Assembly (NCBI GenBank): GCA_050084985.1
Contig: JBITNC010000002.1
Coordinates: forward strand, 7,626,001 to 7,690,000
Source of the DNA: Nageia nagi
Lineage: Eukaryota; Pinophyta
Direction of reading: 5' to 3'
Length of the DNA: 64,000 nucleotides
Below the pieces are notes generated by a model. It made no database searches. It was not told the origin of the DNA and saw only the letters and a program-made list of their open reading frames with translations. Shown here piece by piece: positions 34,483 through 46,064 of this stretch. Within the stretch, counting starts at the first letter, position 1; every line of letters begins with the position of its first letter. Both the position numbers and the translations under genes were made by a program.

Positions 34483-37400
34483 TTTAGTGATATCTATAGG
34501 AAACTTTTGCCTTTGATATAAGAAATTTTGAACCTAGCACAAAACTTTGAAAAGGGAGGGGGACTAAGCTTCAATTATATGAACTTAGGAACTGCTAAAC
34601 CTTTCCCCAATTTACATGCATTTTAAAGAAGTCCTTTAACATTGAATGAGCTAAGGCTACAATGTTCAAAACTTCATAGGACACTTGCCCATGTTTTTGC
34701 AACAATTGCTATAAAGTAACCTCAATCTTTGCCCAAGAATCAAAGAGTTTTAACAAATTTACCTCATCAAAAGAAGATAGTAGTGCTTCCACATCATTAG
34801 TTTACTTACTATTTTTTTGAATATTTTCTAAAAATTTTGATTCTATGACTGGTGAGTCATCAATCTTCCACATTTTTGGGACTCCCAATGTAGCCAATTT
34901 TTGCAACTCTATCTTCAGAGTCTCTATTCCTTGCAATTAGTTCAACACACTATTTTTGATCTCTTGATGAACCTAGTTTCCCCACACTAGGTAATTGATT
35001 GCTACCATAAGTTAAACTTGATCCCCAATATTTAGGGCTTGTAAACTTTCATTTGAAATTTCATTTAGTTTCTTATTTTCTTTCTTGGCCTCTTCTAATA
35101 TAGGATAGAGGATACTCTCACTCCTACTAACATCTACCTCAAGCCCTTTTAATTCCAAAAAACACATTTCAACATGATCCTTAAGATGAATCAGGTCCTT
35201 GATTCCTTGGGACCTCTATTCCCAAAATTTCTCTTTTATGTCTAATAAGAAACCCCTATGCACTTTGTACTTATTCATGCTTTGTTGTAATTGAGCTATG
35301 TTGGCATTAAGACTATCAATGATTAAGTCTCTTGATGTAATTTGTATTATTCTTATAGCTATTTCTACATCTTTTTCAACAATAGTGGCATCCTTTTTGC
35401 TCATGCTATCAATAGTAGGAGTGGTAGCTAAACTTACCCTTAAAATAGCTATATTATTATTGATAGCTTTCAACTTGATATTTTGAGGAACCAACTTCTT
35501 CTTCATTGCTTCATGGGCCTTTTGAAGCTTGTTATACTTGACCTCCAATTTGGTCAACTCTAATATATTTAGGTCCATGTTAGTTTGTAACAACTCATTA
35601 TTATCACTTCTGGGAATGCTTCTCATATCTATCTTCACTCAGGTGTTCATGGAGGTTAAATCACTCTGCCCTTCCTAGAGATCCTGGGCTATAGCCATCT
35701 CTAGCACTTTGTTTTTTGAATCCATAGAATATTGAAGCCTTACCAAATTATTTGATGCTAGGATTTTCTTCAATTACTTCTACATCCTTTCTCCTTAGTT
35801 ACTTTTCATTTGTTGGTACTATTGCATAATCCCATCAATGAACACCTACTATCTAGATATAGTAATGAATGGAGAACCAACACTCAAATCCTAAGAAGGG
35901 GAGGCCACAACTTTTTTTACCAATGTTTCAAGAGTGTCTTGGTTGGAGCCAAGACCACTACTACTAATGGTATTTACTATGGAAAACATTGGGATTGGTG
36001 GTGGTGATGGTGTTGGGGGCAATGATGGTATAGTGATGACATTAGTGAGAGGAACCATAGGGGAAATCAATATGGAATGGGTAGGATTATGCCATTGGAA
36101 AGGTAGTAGTAATATCAAAATTAGTTATGTGGTGGGTTTAAGATAGGTCATGAAAACTATAGAAAGGGGGGATTGAGTGGAAATGGATGAGAAAAATTGA
36201 ATAGAAACTAGTATGATAGGGTTTATTACAAAGGTATCCAAAAGAGAAGTAGAAGGTAGATAAATAGAAAGCATACCTATTGGATTGAGGGTCTTCTTCT
36301 TCTTCTTAGGTGAAAGGGGGAAATTATAAGCTTTCCTCTTCACCTTATATACTTCTCACCCTTTTGATGTCCCTTATACAACTTCAAAGGTAGCATGTCT
36401 AACCTCTTCTTTAGCTTGCTCCTCTTAGCTAATTCCTTGAGCTTTTGGCTAATCTTGTTCTTCTTTTTCATCATTGCTTCCAGGATACTCTTTAATAGGA
36501 ACATATAAATGGTGTTCCATCTTCCAAATATCCTTGAACATCATCAAGGTTAGACTCAAAAGGGGTAAATTTATTCCTCGATTCAATTCAATTATGGTTA
36601 AATACAACAATTTTCTCTTTGCTCCACTTAAGCCTTCTCAACATAGCCAAAGACTTTTTGGGAATTGAATCGGTCCTTAGATTAAAAACTACCTTATTCT
36701 CATAGAAACTCATCCATAGTGGTAAAAAATCTTTAGCAATAAAAGATATGGGCATTATTTTATCCTTCTCTTTTGAATTTCTCCACTAGTCTAGCTCTAG
36801 TTTGGCTTCTGCTTTAAAGCTGGGAGGGTTGGGCTAATTTTTCAATCTTTTTCTAAACACATATTTTGGATCATATATCCAATATTGATTAATCCTTTTA
36901 AACTTCAACTTGAGCAACTTCTCTTTTAGTTGGTCACTTCCTCCTTTACTTTGGAGTACCAATTCATGCATCTTGTGAGGTAGAGCATAGACTAGTGTCT
37001 TCTTAATTGCAACTATATATTTCACATCTACATAATCTATTTTCCTTCCATACTCTATACTGAAGATCCAATCAATGACATGTATAGGTAACAAGAAAGG
37101 GGCACCCATAAAACCATAAATTCTAATGAATGTTCCTTCCTCAATGAATAACTAATCTCTAGTCTCACCATGAGGCACCTAAAGATATAATTTTGATGCA
37201 TCTAATAACCTTGGAATTTTGGGAGCAAATAGACTCATAGCTAGAACTAAAATTTTTTCCACAAAGCTATAGCAATTAATTGATGACCTTACTTCTTCAA
37301 TCCATTTATCCACAGACCTAAGGGACCCATCTCCTTCATGCTTAGATAAGGTTAATTTTTTTAAGAATCCTAAATTTTGATGAATTACCAACCAAATAAT

Positions 37401-38270
37401 ATATGATACATATGCAAAGTGAGATCCTTGATCAATTTCTTCTAATTATTCTAAAATCTTATCTAAAATAGCAATAGCCTAATCATAAATGGTGGGAGTA
37501 TTCAAGTGAGATATCTGGTAAGTTATGGCAATCTTTACTGGTGAGATATATTTATCTAACTTTTCCCTTACTACTACTGACAACATAGATAACAACAATT
37601 GTAGGTGCAAAGAGAAACTAGATAATAACACCTTAGAATTTACAACCTCTAAGAAATTGATAGCACCATCCACATTCTTGTTGAGCCAATATATGATGTT
37701 CATCCTCATATTTGAGCTTGGTCTTATGTCCTAATTTATCAAGATAGGGGGAGAGAATGGGGTAGGTGGATTAAAAGTGCTAGCTAAAGAAATGGGGTCT
37801 AGGCTAAAAACCACCTTCCCTATAAGTTTCTTACAACCCTCATTTTAGGATCAAATGCCCCTTTGACTAGCTCTATCAACTCTGGTATTGGGAAACATCT
37901 ATGGGAAATAAAATACATAAGCCCTAACCCCATTAGTGTGTGAGCAATATGGTTAAATCCAAAAATAGGACACTTACCTTCCATGGTTCCTTTTGGATTC
38001 TTATTTTGAGCTATTATCTCTATGTCCCATAGCAACTCCATTAAATCCACAACCTTTTTAACCACACTTCTTGGAGTTTGAACCATATTCCTTTTAGACT
38101 ATGCTTCTAAGTATACCATGCTTTGACATAACAATTTTGAATAATGCTCTACATTTCTTAGCTCTATTGAAGATTGGAAACTCAAAAAACTACTATACTT
38201 CAAAAGTTTTGGAGTTTGTATATTTCAAAATGCACCACCTTTTCTACTTTTATTCTTAAATTTCCATGCC
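34483..38270 (-). pseudogene. AB extra ORF downstream of integrase, unrecognised protein
   Basis: Function unknown. It is the AB copy of the long ORF described in CD. Open pieces in N-to-C order are 37820-38086 (VVKKVVDLMELLWD), 37479-37709, 37179-37391 (VIHQNLGFLKKL, then YSFVEKILVLAMSLF and PKIPRLL), 36834-37109 and 35216-35638 (140 codons, heptad-like LTKLEVKYNKLQKAHEAMKKK). A Pro/Ser-rich linker lies near 36000. Three of the pieces (36834-37709) share one frame; the first and last are in another, so at least two frame changes have occurred. I see no signal peptide or membrane segment, so there is no support for an env-like protein. Confidence 0.68.
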
Positions 38271-39660
38271 TCACATTTGTTTTCTTAATCATGCAACATA
38301 ACTATTGCACCATTTGCATTAGTAATTGATTTGATGCTTCCAAGCTTTTCTTGGGAACTCTGATTCCAATGATGCTAAAAATGCCTTAAGTCATTAATAT
38401 TATCATCAAATAAAAAGATACTCTTTAGAAATTAAATGCAAAACACATCACATTTATAATATATACGAAGGTAGTAAATTTTCTTCTAAAAGCATTCTCC
38501 CACCCATGCAGGCTTATAATGTTTCAAATGTTACCCATTTATTGAAATCGATAGCTATATGGTCCTAACCACAAAGACTCAAACTTCTTATGCTTTCCAA
38601 GTTTGGCTCTATCTTTGTCCCATTTTAAAATAAGATCTCTTTTTTTGAAGGTGTTCGAAGAAGCCTTTTGGGTATCAAACCACCTCCTTATAATTTCATT
38701 TCTCTTTCGTAAATCTAGATATGACTTATTTTGAGATTCTTCTAGATGTAATAGTTCATTCATCTGTACTTGAAGTGGTTCAAATCCTTCACCATATTCT
38801 TGAAGTATTGTCAAGGTAGGAAGTTCTATATGGACTAGTCTTGGTAGCTAACTTTATAGTGATTCTATCTGCCCATAATGCCCAATTCAACTTCTCATGC
38901 TAGGTCTAGGGATTATCCTCTATAGTTCTCTTAAGGATCCTTAATAAATTCTTATTTATCAATTCAACCAATGCATTACCCTATGGATAGTGATTTAAGG
39001 AAATCTTCTAGTAGATCCCATATCTCATAGCAAAATTGGTAATATCTATCCCTACAAATGCCAAGCCCTTATCAAAAATGATTATTTGATGAATTCCATA
39101 CCTAGTAATCAACTTTTCAATGAATTTTAGAATAGTTTTCTGATTTGCCTCTTTCATGGATTTCACTTCGGCCCATTTGGTGAAATAATTAGTGGTGGTA
39201 AGAATGAATTTATGCCCAATTAAGGAATTTGGATTAATAATTTCAATAAAGTCTAATCCCCATTATTAAAAAGGTTCTTCCACCTAAATTAGTTCTAATG
39301 GTAAAGCCACCTCTCTCTTTCTACCTACAAACCTTTGACATTTATCACAACTTGGAACCTTCATAAAAGCATCTTTGAACATAGTGGGCCAATAATAACC
39401 CACTTGAATTATTTTACCCACTATTATATAACTAGAATAATGACCTCTAGATACCCCAGAATGAAATTCTTCAATCAATTTTGCTATCTTGAATGAAGGT
39501 ATACACCTCAGTAATACTTCATCAAGATTTCTTCTATAAAGCACTTGGTCAATTTTTGTATAATTTTGGGCATGAATTTTAAATCTTATCCTTTGTGATA
39601 TGTTCAAATGTGTGGGAAGTTTACCAAATTCAAAATACCTATTTAATTGGCCCATCTAGT
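38271..39660 (-). pseudogene. AB integrase
   Basis: The zinc domain is open at 39284-39655 (EEFHSGVSRGHYSSY, then YYWPTMF and CDKCQRFVGRK). The core can be followed below it as WGLDFIEII and, on the decayed strand, a TDN-type second Asp region. The C-terminal domain is open at 38539-38814 with DLILKWDKDRAKLGK and LWLGPY. The far end after LGPY is shortened compared with CD, which still shows the NAFEIAKLNG and GQHLKHY text. Frameshifts separate the parts. Confidence 0.82.
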
Positions 39661-40280
39661 CATTTTCCTCCATACCTAATTCCTCATATGGAATTACTTA
39701 TTTGATGAAATATACATGTCTTTTTCTTCTTTGACATCTCTGGCTAATTGCTCATAAAGGGCCTTTCTCCTTATGAGTTTAGTAGGTCTGATTTCCACAT
39801 CATATCTTAAAATTTTAGAAATCCATTCAAGTATCCCTTCCCCAATTTCTCCTTGCATTATATAAGATCTAACATCTAGATGTATAGTTAATACCATGAC
39901 TCTACTTTGACCTATATAATGTTTCAACTTTCCCAAAGACTTTAGGATTGGTAAGACCTATTTTTTCACAAAAGTGTACTTCTCCTCATATTTATTCATA
40001 GTTTGAATCAAAAAGGCAATAGGACATTTTTCATTATTTTCAAATTTCTATGTTAGGATAGTTGTAATGCTTTAATTAGAGCCATATGCATACAAAATGA
40101 ATTATTTGCTAAAATTTGGGTTCCTTAAGATAGGCACCCTAGTTATTGCAAACTTGATTCTTTGAAATGCTTCTTTTCTTTCTTCATTCCATTTGAACAT
40201 ACCATTTTCTTAACATGAGATTAATAGGATTAACAATGCTTGAAAAATCCTAAATGAACCTTCTTACAAAGTTAATCTAT
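39661..40280 (-). pseudogene. AB RNase H domain
   Basis: The C-terminal half is open at 39694-39936: SRVMVLTIHLDVRSYIMQG, EWISKILRYDVEIRPTKLI. This is the end of RNase H plus connection, seen again in T and CD. The N-terminal half (to 40280) has decayed tether and start motifs, with a YAYGS-N-like piece near 40085. Several TAG/TAA stops. Confidence 0.68.
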
Positions 40281-40970
40281 CCTAGAAAATATTGTAAAGC
40301 CTTTTTGTTTGAAGGAAGAGATAATTTGTTTATTGCTTCTACCCTATCTGGATCAATAGCCCAACCTTATTTTGAAATAACATGTCCAAGAAGATTTCCC
40401 TCATCTATTGTAAAAATAGAATTTTTTGGATTTAAGGAAATTCCATACCTTTTGAATTTGATAAAAGCCTGATCTAGATGCTATACATGGGAACTCCTAT
40501 CATGAGAGAAAATAGTGATGTCATCCAAGTATACTAGTAGAATTTTATTTACCATTTCTCCAAAAGCATAGTCCATAGCCCTTTGGAAGGTTTCTCTTGA
40601 ATTTGATAATTCAAAGGGCATTCTTTGGAAAGCAAACTTTTCCCATTTGGTTGTAAAATCCATTTTGAACTAATCTTCATTTTTTACTCAAACTTGCTTA
40701 TACCCCAAAAAACCATCTAGTAACAAGAATTTTTTTGCTTTGGCCATAGTATTTAATATTTGTTCCATAGGTGGTAGAGGATAATGATATTTTAATGAGA
40801 ATCTATTTAAACCTCTAAAATCCACACACAATTGAATCTCTCCATTTTTCTTTTTAACAGGGACTAAGTTTGCCAGCCATGTAGAATGTTTAATAGGATA
40901 TATGATACCAGCTTTATACAGTTTCAAAAAATCTCATTTCGTCACCACTTGAATCTTAGGGTTTACTAGC
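40281..40970 (-). pseudogene. AB reverse transcriptase
   Basis: Fingers are at 40688-40927 (AGIIYPIKHSTWLANLVPVK, EIQLCVDFRGLNRFSLK, YPLPPMEQI and LLDGFLGYKQV). The palm is at 40481-40663 (FAFQRMPFELSNSRETFQRA, then LVYLDDITIFSHDRSSH). The YLDD pair is intact. A frame change lies between the two parts. 40971-41400 is the linker to aRNH, without a motif I recognise. Confidence 0.9.
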
Positions 40971-41411
40971 CTTTGCTTCTATCTAATTGGCTTGGCATCT
41001 TAAATAAATTCTATTATATGTTGAATTAAAAATTTATCAAAAACCTTTAGATCATTATACGACCAAGCAATTATATCAATAAAAATTCTACACAATTGAA
41101 TAATCCCTTTGATTTGATCAGGGTTTTTGTATATGCCAATTCTTAAAAAAATTCTAAGAAGAATTTCATACTCCTTATGATTATCAAGGTTTATAATTAT
41201 ACCTTTTCTTCTTGCCTAATCATTTCTATCAAATAACCCTTTGAATGGAATAAAATATCTAGGAATTATATTATTATTCAATTGGATTATATTTTATTCC
41301 TAAAAGATGTTAGCATCTTCTTCTCCTATCGCATGACACATAGACTACTATAGCAAAAATTGATTGATTTGAGCCTCATATCTAAAGACTTGCCAGTTGA
41401 ACCCCCCTTTT

Positions 41412-41850
41412 TTAAAACCAATCATTGATAGGATCAAAATTAGCTCCCATTTGAGGCAGTGCATCTACTTCTTGGTTCAACCTCCTTGGAATGGATTGTA
41501 TGTGTAGAGCTTCAAAATTTTCAAATATATCCCACACTCTATTTTTGTAATACTTTAAATAATGATGTTTAACAAAGCACTTGCCTATGACTTGGTTTAC
41601 AATTAACTCTGAGTCTCCTTTAATTTTCATACATCAGATTTGCATTTTAATAGCTTGATCTAGAATAAGGTAAAGGGCTTCATATTCAAATACATTATTG
41701 GTGCACATCCATGTGAGCCTATATGGAAATTTATGAATTTTTACCATTAGGTCAATTAGGATAATCCCAATACTTGAACCATTTTTAGATCTATCTCCAT
41801 CAAAGAACATTTTCTAGACTTCATCTTTTCTAAACTCTTCATTACTGAGC
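41412..41850 (-). pseudogene. AB aRNH domain, upstream of RT
   Basis: In sense order it shows KMFFDGDRSKNGSSIGI, WMCTNNVFEYEALYL, MKIKGDSELIVNQVIG, and finally IQSIPRRLNQEVDALPQMGA. All four acidic positions of aRNH (D in FFDG, E in EYEAL, D in GDS, D in VDAL) are readable. It lies between protease (ends about 41960) and RT (starts about 40970), unlike E1 where aRNH follows RNase H. One frame change and a TAG (at W-- of the first motif) are present. Confidence 0.9.
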
Positions 41851-41959
41851 CTTAAGATGAAAGGCTCTAGTTCCATCAAACAATAATTCTCAAATCTCCA
41901 TGACATAAATGGTGCTAAGCATATTCATATACATGAGATATTTGGTAATTAATTCCTCT

Positions 41960-42735
41960 AATAACTACTCACTCTCTTCCAACTCACTTAGGATTACATT
42001 GACCTCCTCCTTCTTTTCCACATGAACATCAATTTTTTTTTCATCATCCAACCTTACTCTTTTATCTCCATAAGGAATAAAATAATGAGTGTAATCCATT
42101 CCTAAATAACGCCCTATTTTTGTTGTGAACTCCTTGTATAGACATAACTTGAAAAGAGGAGGAAGTTCAACTACTACAATTTCCTTAGTGATGACCACAA
42201 AAGGACACTTATGTATCTTTAGAACTATATCTTTGATAACCCCAATAGTTTTAACTAGGGTTGAGTCTAACTGCAACACTCCCATGGATGTTCTAGTAAG
42301 AGGTAGCCCCATTACATCACATAATACTTTAGGCATGACAATAGTGGCTACTTTGGAATCAACTAAACAGTTATGTAGCACATACCCATCGACCTCTAAA
42401 GTCATATAAAAAGTTGGTGGTTTATTTTTTCCCATTCCTAGATATTTGGATGTCTTAAACAATTTTAACACCCTATCCATTCCTTCATTTAGTGCTTTAA
42501 GGGCTATCCTTAATAAATCAATTTTCCCAAGGATTTTTAAACTATAAAATAAAGATATCTTTAAAGGGGTTAATTCTTCTATAATATTGAAATCATGAGC
42601 AACTGGAGGCTTATCATCTTTGTTAGAGAAATTTTGTTGGAATTGCTGAGTGTCATCTCTCCTATAATGCCTTGTAAGCAAGGGAAACCTTAACTTTTGG
42701 ATCATTTTATCAACAACTTCATCAACTTTAGGCAT
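41960..42735 (-). pseudogene. AB aspartic protease with upstream linker
   Basis: A single open stretch of 256 codons (41965-42735). The N-terminal about 130 residues are linker (RFPLLTRHYRRDD, LKALNEGMDRVLKLF). The protease has LVDSKVATIVMPKVLCD, VLQLDSTLVKTIGVIK, IVVVELPPLFK and FTTKIGRYLGMDYTH, then an acidic tail. The active-site triplet reads D-S-K, where working enzymes have D-S/T-G. CD has the same residue. This is the longest intact reading frame left in AB. Confidence 0.85.
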
Positions 42736-43843
42736 CTATCTAGCTTCCAAAACTAGAAATTTATGAGATGCAACTTCTTTTGGGAGTGTCATGTTTATAG
42801 AATAGGGAGCTATACTATGATTCTTAGAGGCTATTGGATTGTGACCTTTTGGATACTTAGCTCTTTTATCTAGTAGATTTGATACATGAGGCTATTTTGT
42901 AGACCTTATTTCTATAACAAAAACAACTACATCAATTGGGGAAAAATTCATCAAATTTACATTTCAACTTATATCATCAGTTACATTAGGTGGAGGAATT
43001 CCTTTGCTTTTAGATAAGTACTCTTGATATTGATATATAGGGCAAGAATTTTGTTCATGAGCATAATTGCAAGATAAACATAACCCTAATACCTATTTGA
43101 AAGGATAATCTTGATCCATATCCTCTACTAGCACATGCTAATTTTGAGCTTTTTCTATAGCTAGATATGAGAATCTCCTAGCATTATTTTATCTACTCAA
43201 GAGGGTGATCTAGTTTGCCATGTTCTTACATAAAGCTTTCAATTATTGTATCTAATTTTGTGAGGGATTGACTTGATTTACTCCAAACCGATGTAGGGAT
43301 GGTAAAGCTAGAGGAGCTCTTGGGGTAGGTAAAGCTAATGGAAACTATTGAACTGGTGTAAGAATACTAGCCAAAGGTAGGGCCATACAAATTGCTAACG
43401 GTCTTATTGCCTAATTTTGTGGTAACATTAGAAAGTATGGCATTAGCATGTGGTTGGGTAGTTTTCCTATTGAAATGACATAAGCTTTAGCAAACACTGC
43501 TTGTCTATAGACTTTTAGAAAAGTGGTTACTCTAGAATTTTGAATTTACAATGAGATATCTAGGGGAAAGGCTCTCAAATAATACATCAAAGCTTGAGAT
43601 TGCTAAGGCCTAACTGATACCAAAACTCTTTTCCAAGATTTCTAGAACCTAATATTAAAGTTTGGAATATTCTTATGTTCATGTCTTTTGATAGAGGTGA
43701 TTTAAGTTAGTAAGGAGAAGGGGTCTCCCACTTCATTAAATTCTAGGATGAAGGGCCCTGCCAACTAAACCCAAGAAGTTATAGATCTACTAGCAAGGCT
43801 TCTATACCAATCAAGGACCTTACCCTTTAAATATTGTGATAGT
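42736..43843 (-). pseudogene. AB gag, C-terminal part, up to N insertion
   Basis: A zinc knuckle at 43042-43080 reads CLSCNYAHEQNSC, that is CX2CX3HX4C with all four ligands present. Upstream, about 43570-43700, is capsid-type text (KNIPNFNIRF, SWKRVLVSVRP, YYLRAF). N is inserted at 43844. The N-terminal part of this gag lies beyond N at 49828-50230. Frame changes and TAG stops occur. Confidence 0.75.
43839..43843. repeat. N target-site duplication, left copy
   Basis: ATAGT, against CTAGT at 49828-49832: four of five bases agree. The uninterrupted gag of CD reads CTAGC at the same place. Confidence 0.82.
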
Positions 43844-44195
43844 TGATCCATAAACTATAAGATTACAATTTTCAATTTAATCTTTACTCAAGATCAATTC
43901 ACACTTAAAATAATTAAGTGCTTGTAAAGGAAATTTAGGAATAAATTTGTAAACACAGAGAAGAGAAAAGCATTCACCATAGAAGAGATAAGAAAAATTT
44001 ATCCTGGTTCACCTAGTGTGGGCTACATCCAACTCAAAAGCTCTCTACTATCAATGGGTGGAATCACTTTACAAGGCCTTCTTAGTACTTCAAAACCTCC
44101 TCTCACATTCACAACACACTCACAACTCTAAAAATCACAACAAAACTAAGAATAACCTTCCTGAAATCCTCCCTTTTTTCCTGTACAATTTGCTC

Positions 44196-44205
44196 CCTTT
44201 TTATA
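44196..44205 (-). promoter_or_regulatory. TATA box in N 3' LTR
   Basis: TATAAAAAGG on the minus strand, about 710 bp from the LTR's 5' end. Identical in the partner LTR (49100-49109). Confidence 0.65.
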
Positions 44206-44526
44206 CAATTTTGGGGGCTAAAATTGGAGAGTATTACAACTCAAAAATTTGTTAAAAAAACCCATTTTCAGATACCCATTAAGCTCCTTGATCTTCTTAT
44301 CGAATTTGGGCTCAAATGGTTGTAAAAATCTCCCAAAAATGAGCTTTGAAACCGAAATAACATGCTCTCTAGACTATTTTAGGCTTACAGGATTAACTTA
44401 GCCTAATAATAGATCCTTAGACAAATCAAAAATCACCAAAAACCTTAGAAACACCAAAATACATTTAAAAAACTTAAAATTGGGTAGGTGCATTATGGTG
44501 GCGACATGTGGTGCTTGCTAGGTAGA

Positions 44527-44544
44527 AGTCAAACTCTATTGACT
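44527..44544. promoter_or_regulatory. Inverted W-box-like pair in N 3' LTR
   Basis: AGTCAA, six bases, TTGACT. TTGAC is the core of the plant WRKY-binding W-box. The pair is kept in the other LTR (49434-49451), about 330 bp upstream of the TATA box. A role is inferred, not shown. Confidence 0.45.
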
Positions 44545-44915
44545 GGTGGCTAGCTAACTAGGTGGCTTACCACATAGGTCGAGGTAGTCTGGCTGGGTCA
44601 CGCATAGTCAGATGAGTTGGACATGCGATCATGATTACATAGGTAGATGTGGTTGATAGGTGGTCAGATGATCAACCCACCCTATCACCTCCATGCTATC
44701 ACTTCGATGGTAGGTGGGTCCCACCAAAATGGTCGCCCACATTTGAAATTTTTTTTTTTCAAAAATACACAAACTGGAATTAATTTCATAACTTCCACAT
44801 ATGAACTCGGATTCTTGATCTAAAAGAAGCATCGAAAAGCTGAAGATAAGATGATCACAACGAACATACTAAAATTAAGATTATTAAATGTTGAAGGGAT
44901 CCAAATTTTGGATCA

Positions 44916-44927
44916 TTCCTCCCCATT
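44916..44927 (-). promoter_or_regulatory. N polypurine tract
   Basis: Minus strand AATGGGGAGGAA directly before the LTR start TGATCC. Confidence 0.9.
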
Positions 44928-44949
44928 AAGAGAGAGCTTTTATCCCCAA

Positions 44950-45640
44950 AAGCATTTAGGATGATGAAATGAGGTGAGGGTAGAGCTCCCTCACCTAATC
45001 AATTGCATACCACTTGGCCTTGTGTGGATGTTGGCCCTTCACTCCAATATGCCACACCTCATGTATGCCACTATGAGATGATCATTGCTTATTTTCCAAT
45101 AGTGCATCCTTAACCAACACATTCATGTGCTCAGGGGCTAAATCCTTAACTGACAGTAACATAACATCTCTATCTTCTACAACTAAGGCTAGTTCATACA
45201 ACTTCAAGTTCTCAACATTAATAATAGAATACATTTGCATATAAGGTGGTAAGTCTAATCAAAAAGCATTGTCTCCAACTTGACCAATAATGGTAAATGG
45301 ACCATACCTTATTAGTTTCAACTTCTTTCCCTTACCATGCTATCTCTCCTTACTAAGATGAAGCCATACTTGATCCCCAACCTAAAATTTATGATTAGCA
45401 AGATTTTTCCCAACACCAAAGTGCCCTAAAATATGAGAAGTATGAGCTTTTCTAATCAAATCATTCCTCTCACCATTAGGAATACAAATTTTGCCCAAAT
45501 GGAAAAGTAATCCATCATGCAAATGAAAGTCATAATTTCCAACCTCATTACCAAGACTCAATCTATGATAGACATTTTGGAAATTAGGATCAACCACATA
45601 CTATTCTTTATGCCCATCATGCATTAAAGAACTATTTTGC
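44950..45640 (-). pseudogene. N integrase remnant: zinc and C-terminal domains joined
   Basis: The zinc domain is at 45382-45597 (LIRKAHTSHILGHFGVGK). It runs straight into the C-terminal domain: VGDQVWLHLSKER, LIRYGPFTII, NAF-LDLPPYMQMYS, NVENLKLYE, then a chromodomain-like tail with WHIGVKGQHPHKAKWY and ELYPHLI. Normally about 200 residues of DDE catalytic core lie between. None of WG-DFI, TDN or the Glu motif is present. The join is near 45400. Stops are TAG, TAA and TGA. It could not catalyse integration. Confidence 0.88.
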
Positions 45641-46064
45641 AAAATCACAACACTAGCAACTATTGGAGGCCTAGACAACATATCAGCAATCTTATTTTAA
45701 GTACCCTTCTTGTAATTAATCACCAAATTAAATTATTGCAAAAATCCCATCCAACGAAAGTGCCTAGATTATTGCAACTTAGATTGTGACTAAAGATATT
45801 GCAAGGGTTGATGATCTATATGAATTATTTTCTCTTTACCTACCAAATAGTGCTTCCATTTCTTAACACTTTGAACTAATGCATACAACTCTTTGTCATA
45901 TGTGGGATAGTTTCTTACCGCACTAGTAAACATTTCTAAGTGATAGCAAACTGGATGTTTTTCCTGCAATAAAATTGTACCCATAGCATAGTCACTAGCA
46001 TCAGTTTCAATTTCAAAAGGTTTCTAAAGATTAGGCAAAGCAAGTATTAGAGCATTATTGATTT
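45641..46064 (-). pseudogene. N RNase H domain
   Basis: Open at 45790-45984: MGTILLQEKHPVCYHLEMF, NYPTYDKELYALVQSVKKW, then HIDHQPLQYL. These are the gypsy RNase H signatures, with the Glu in DKELYAL and the Asp in HIDHQ retained. The first Asp (ETDASDYA region, near 46000) reads as ETDASDYA on the decayed strand. It continues to KW-GFLQ-text near 45740. In a different frame from RT. Confidence 0.85.

Larger units (their letters stand above)
43844..44915 (-). repeat. N 3' LTR, 1072 bp
   Basis: TGATCCATAAACTA to CCAAATTTTGGATCA. It is adjacent to a clear polypurine tract at 44916. It contains a TATA box, a WRKY-type inverted repeat and a GC-richer patch (about 44480-44700) with most of the LTR's CG dinucleotides. 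Confidence 0.95.

Noticed and set aside
35298-36146. Several plus-strand open stretches, one Gly-rich
   Set aside because: They are antisense shadows of the Pro/Ser-rich and coiled-coil parts of the AB extra ORF.
34483-38270. Extra ORF as an env gene
   Set aside because: The position would suit, but I see no signal peptide, no transmembrane helix and no furin-type site; it is coiled-coil and charged instead.
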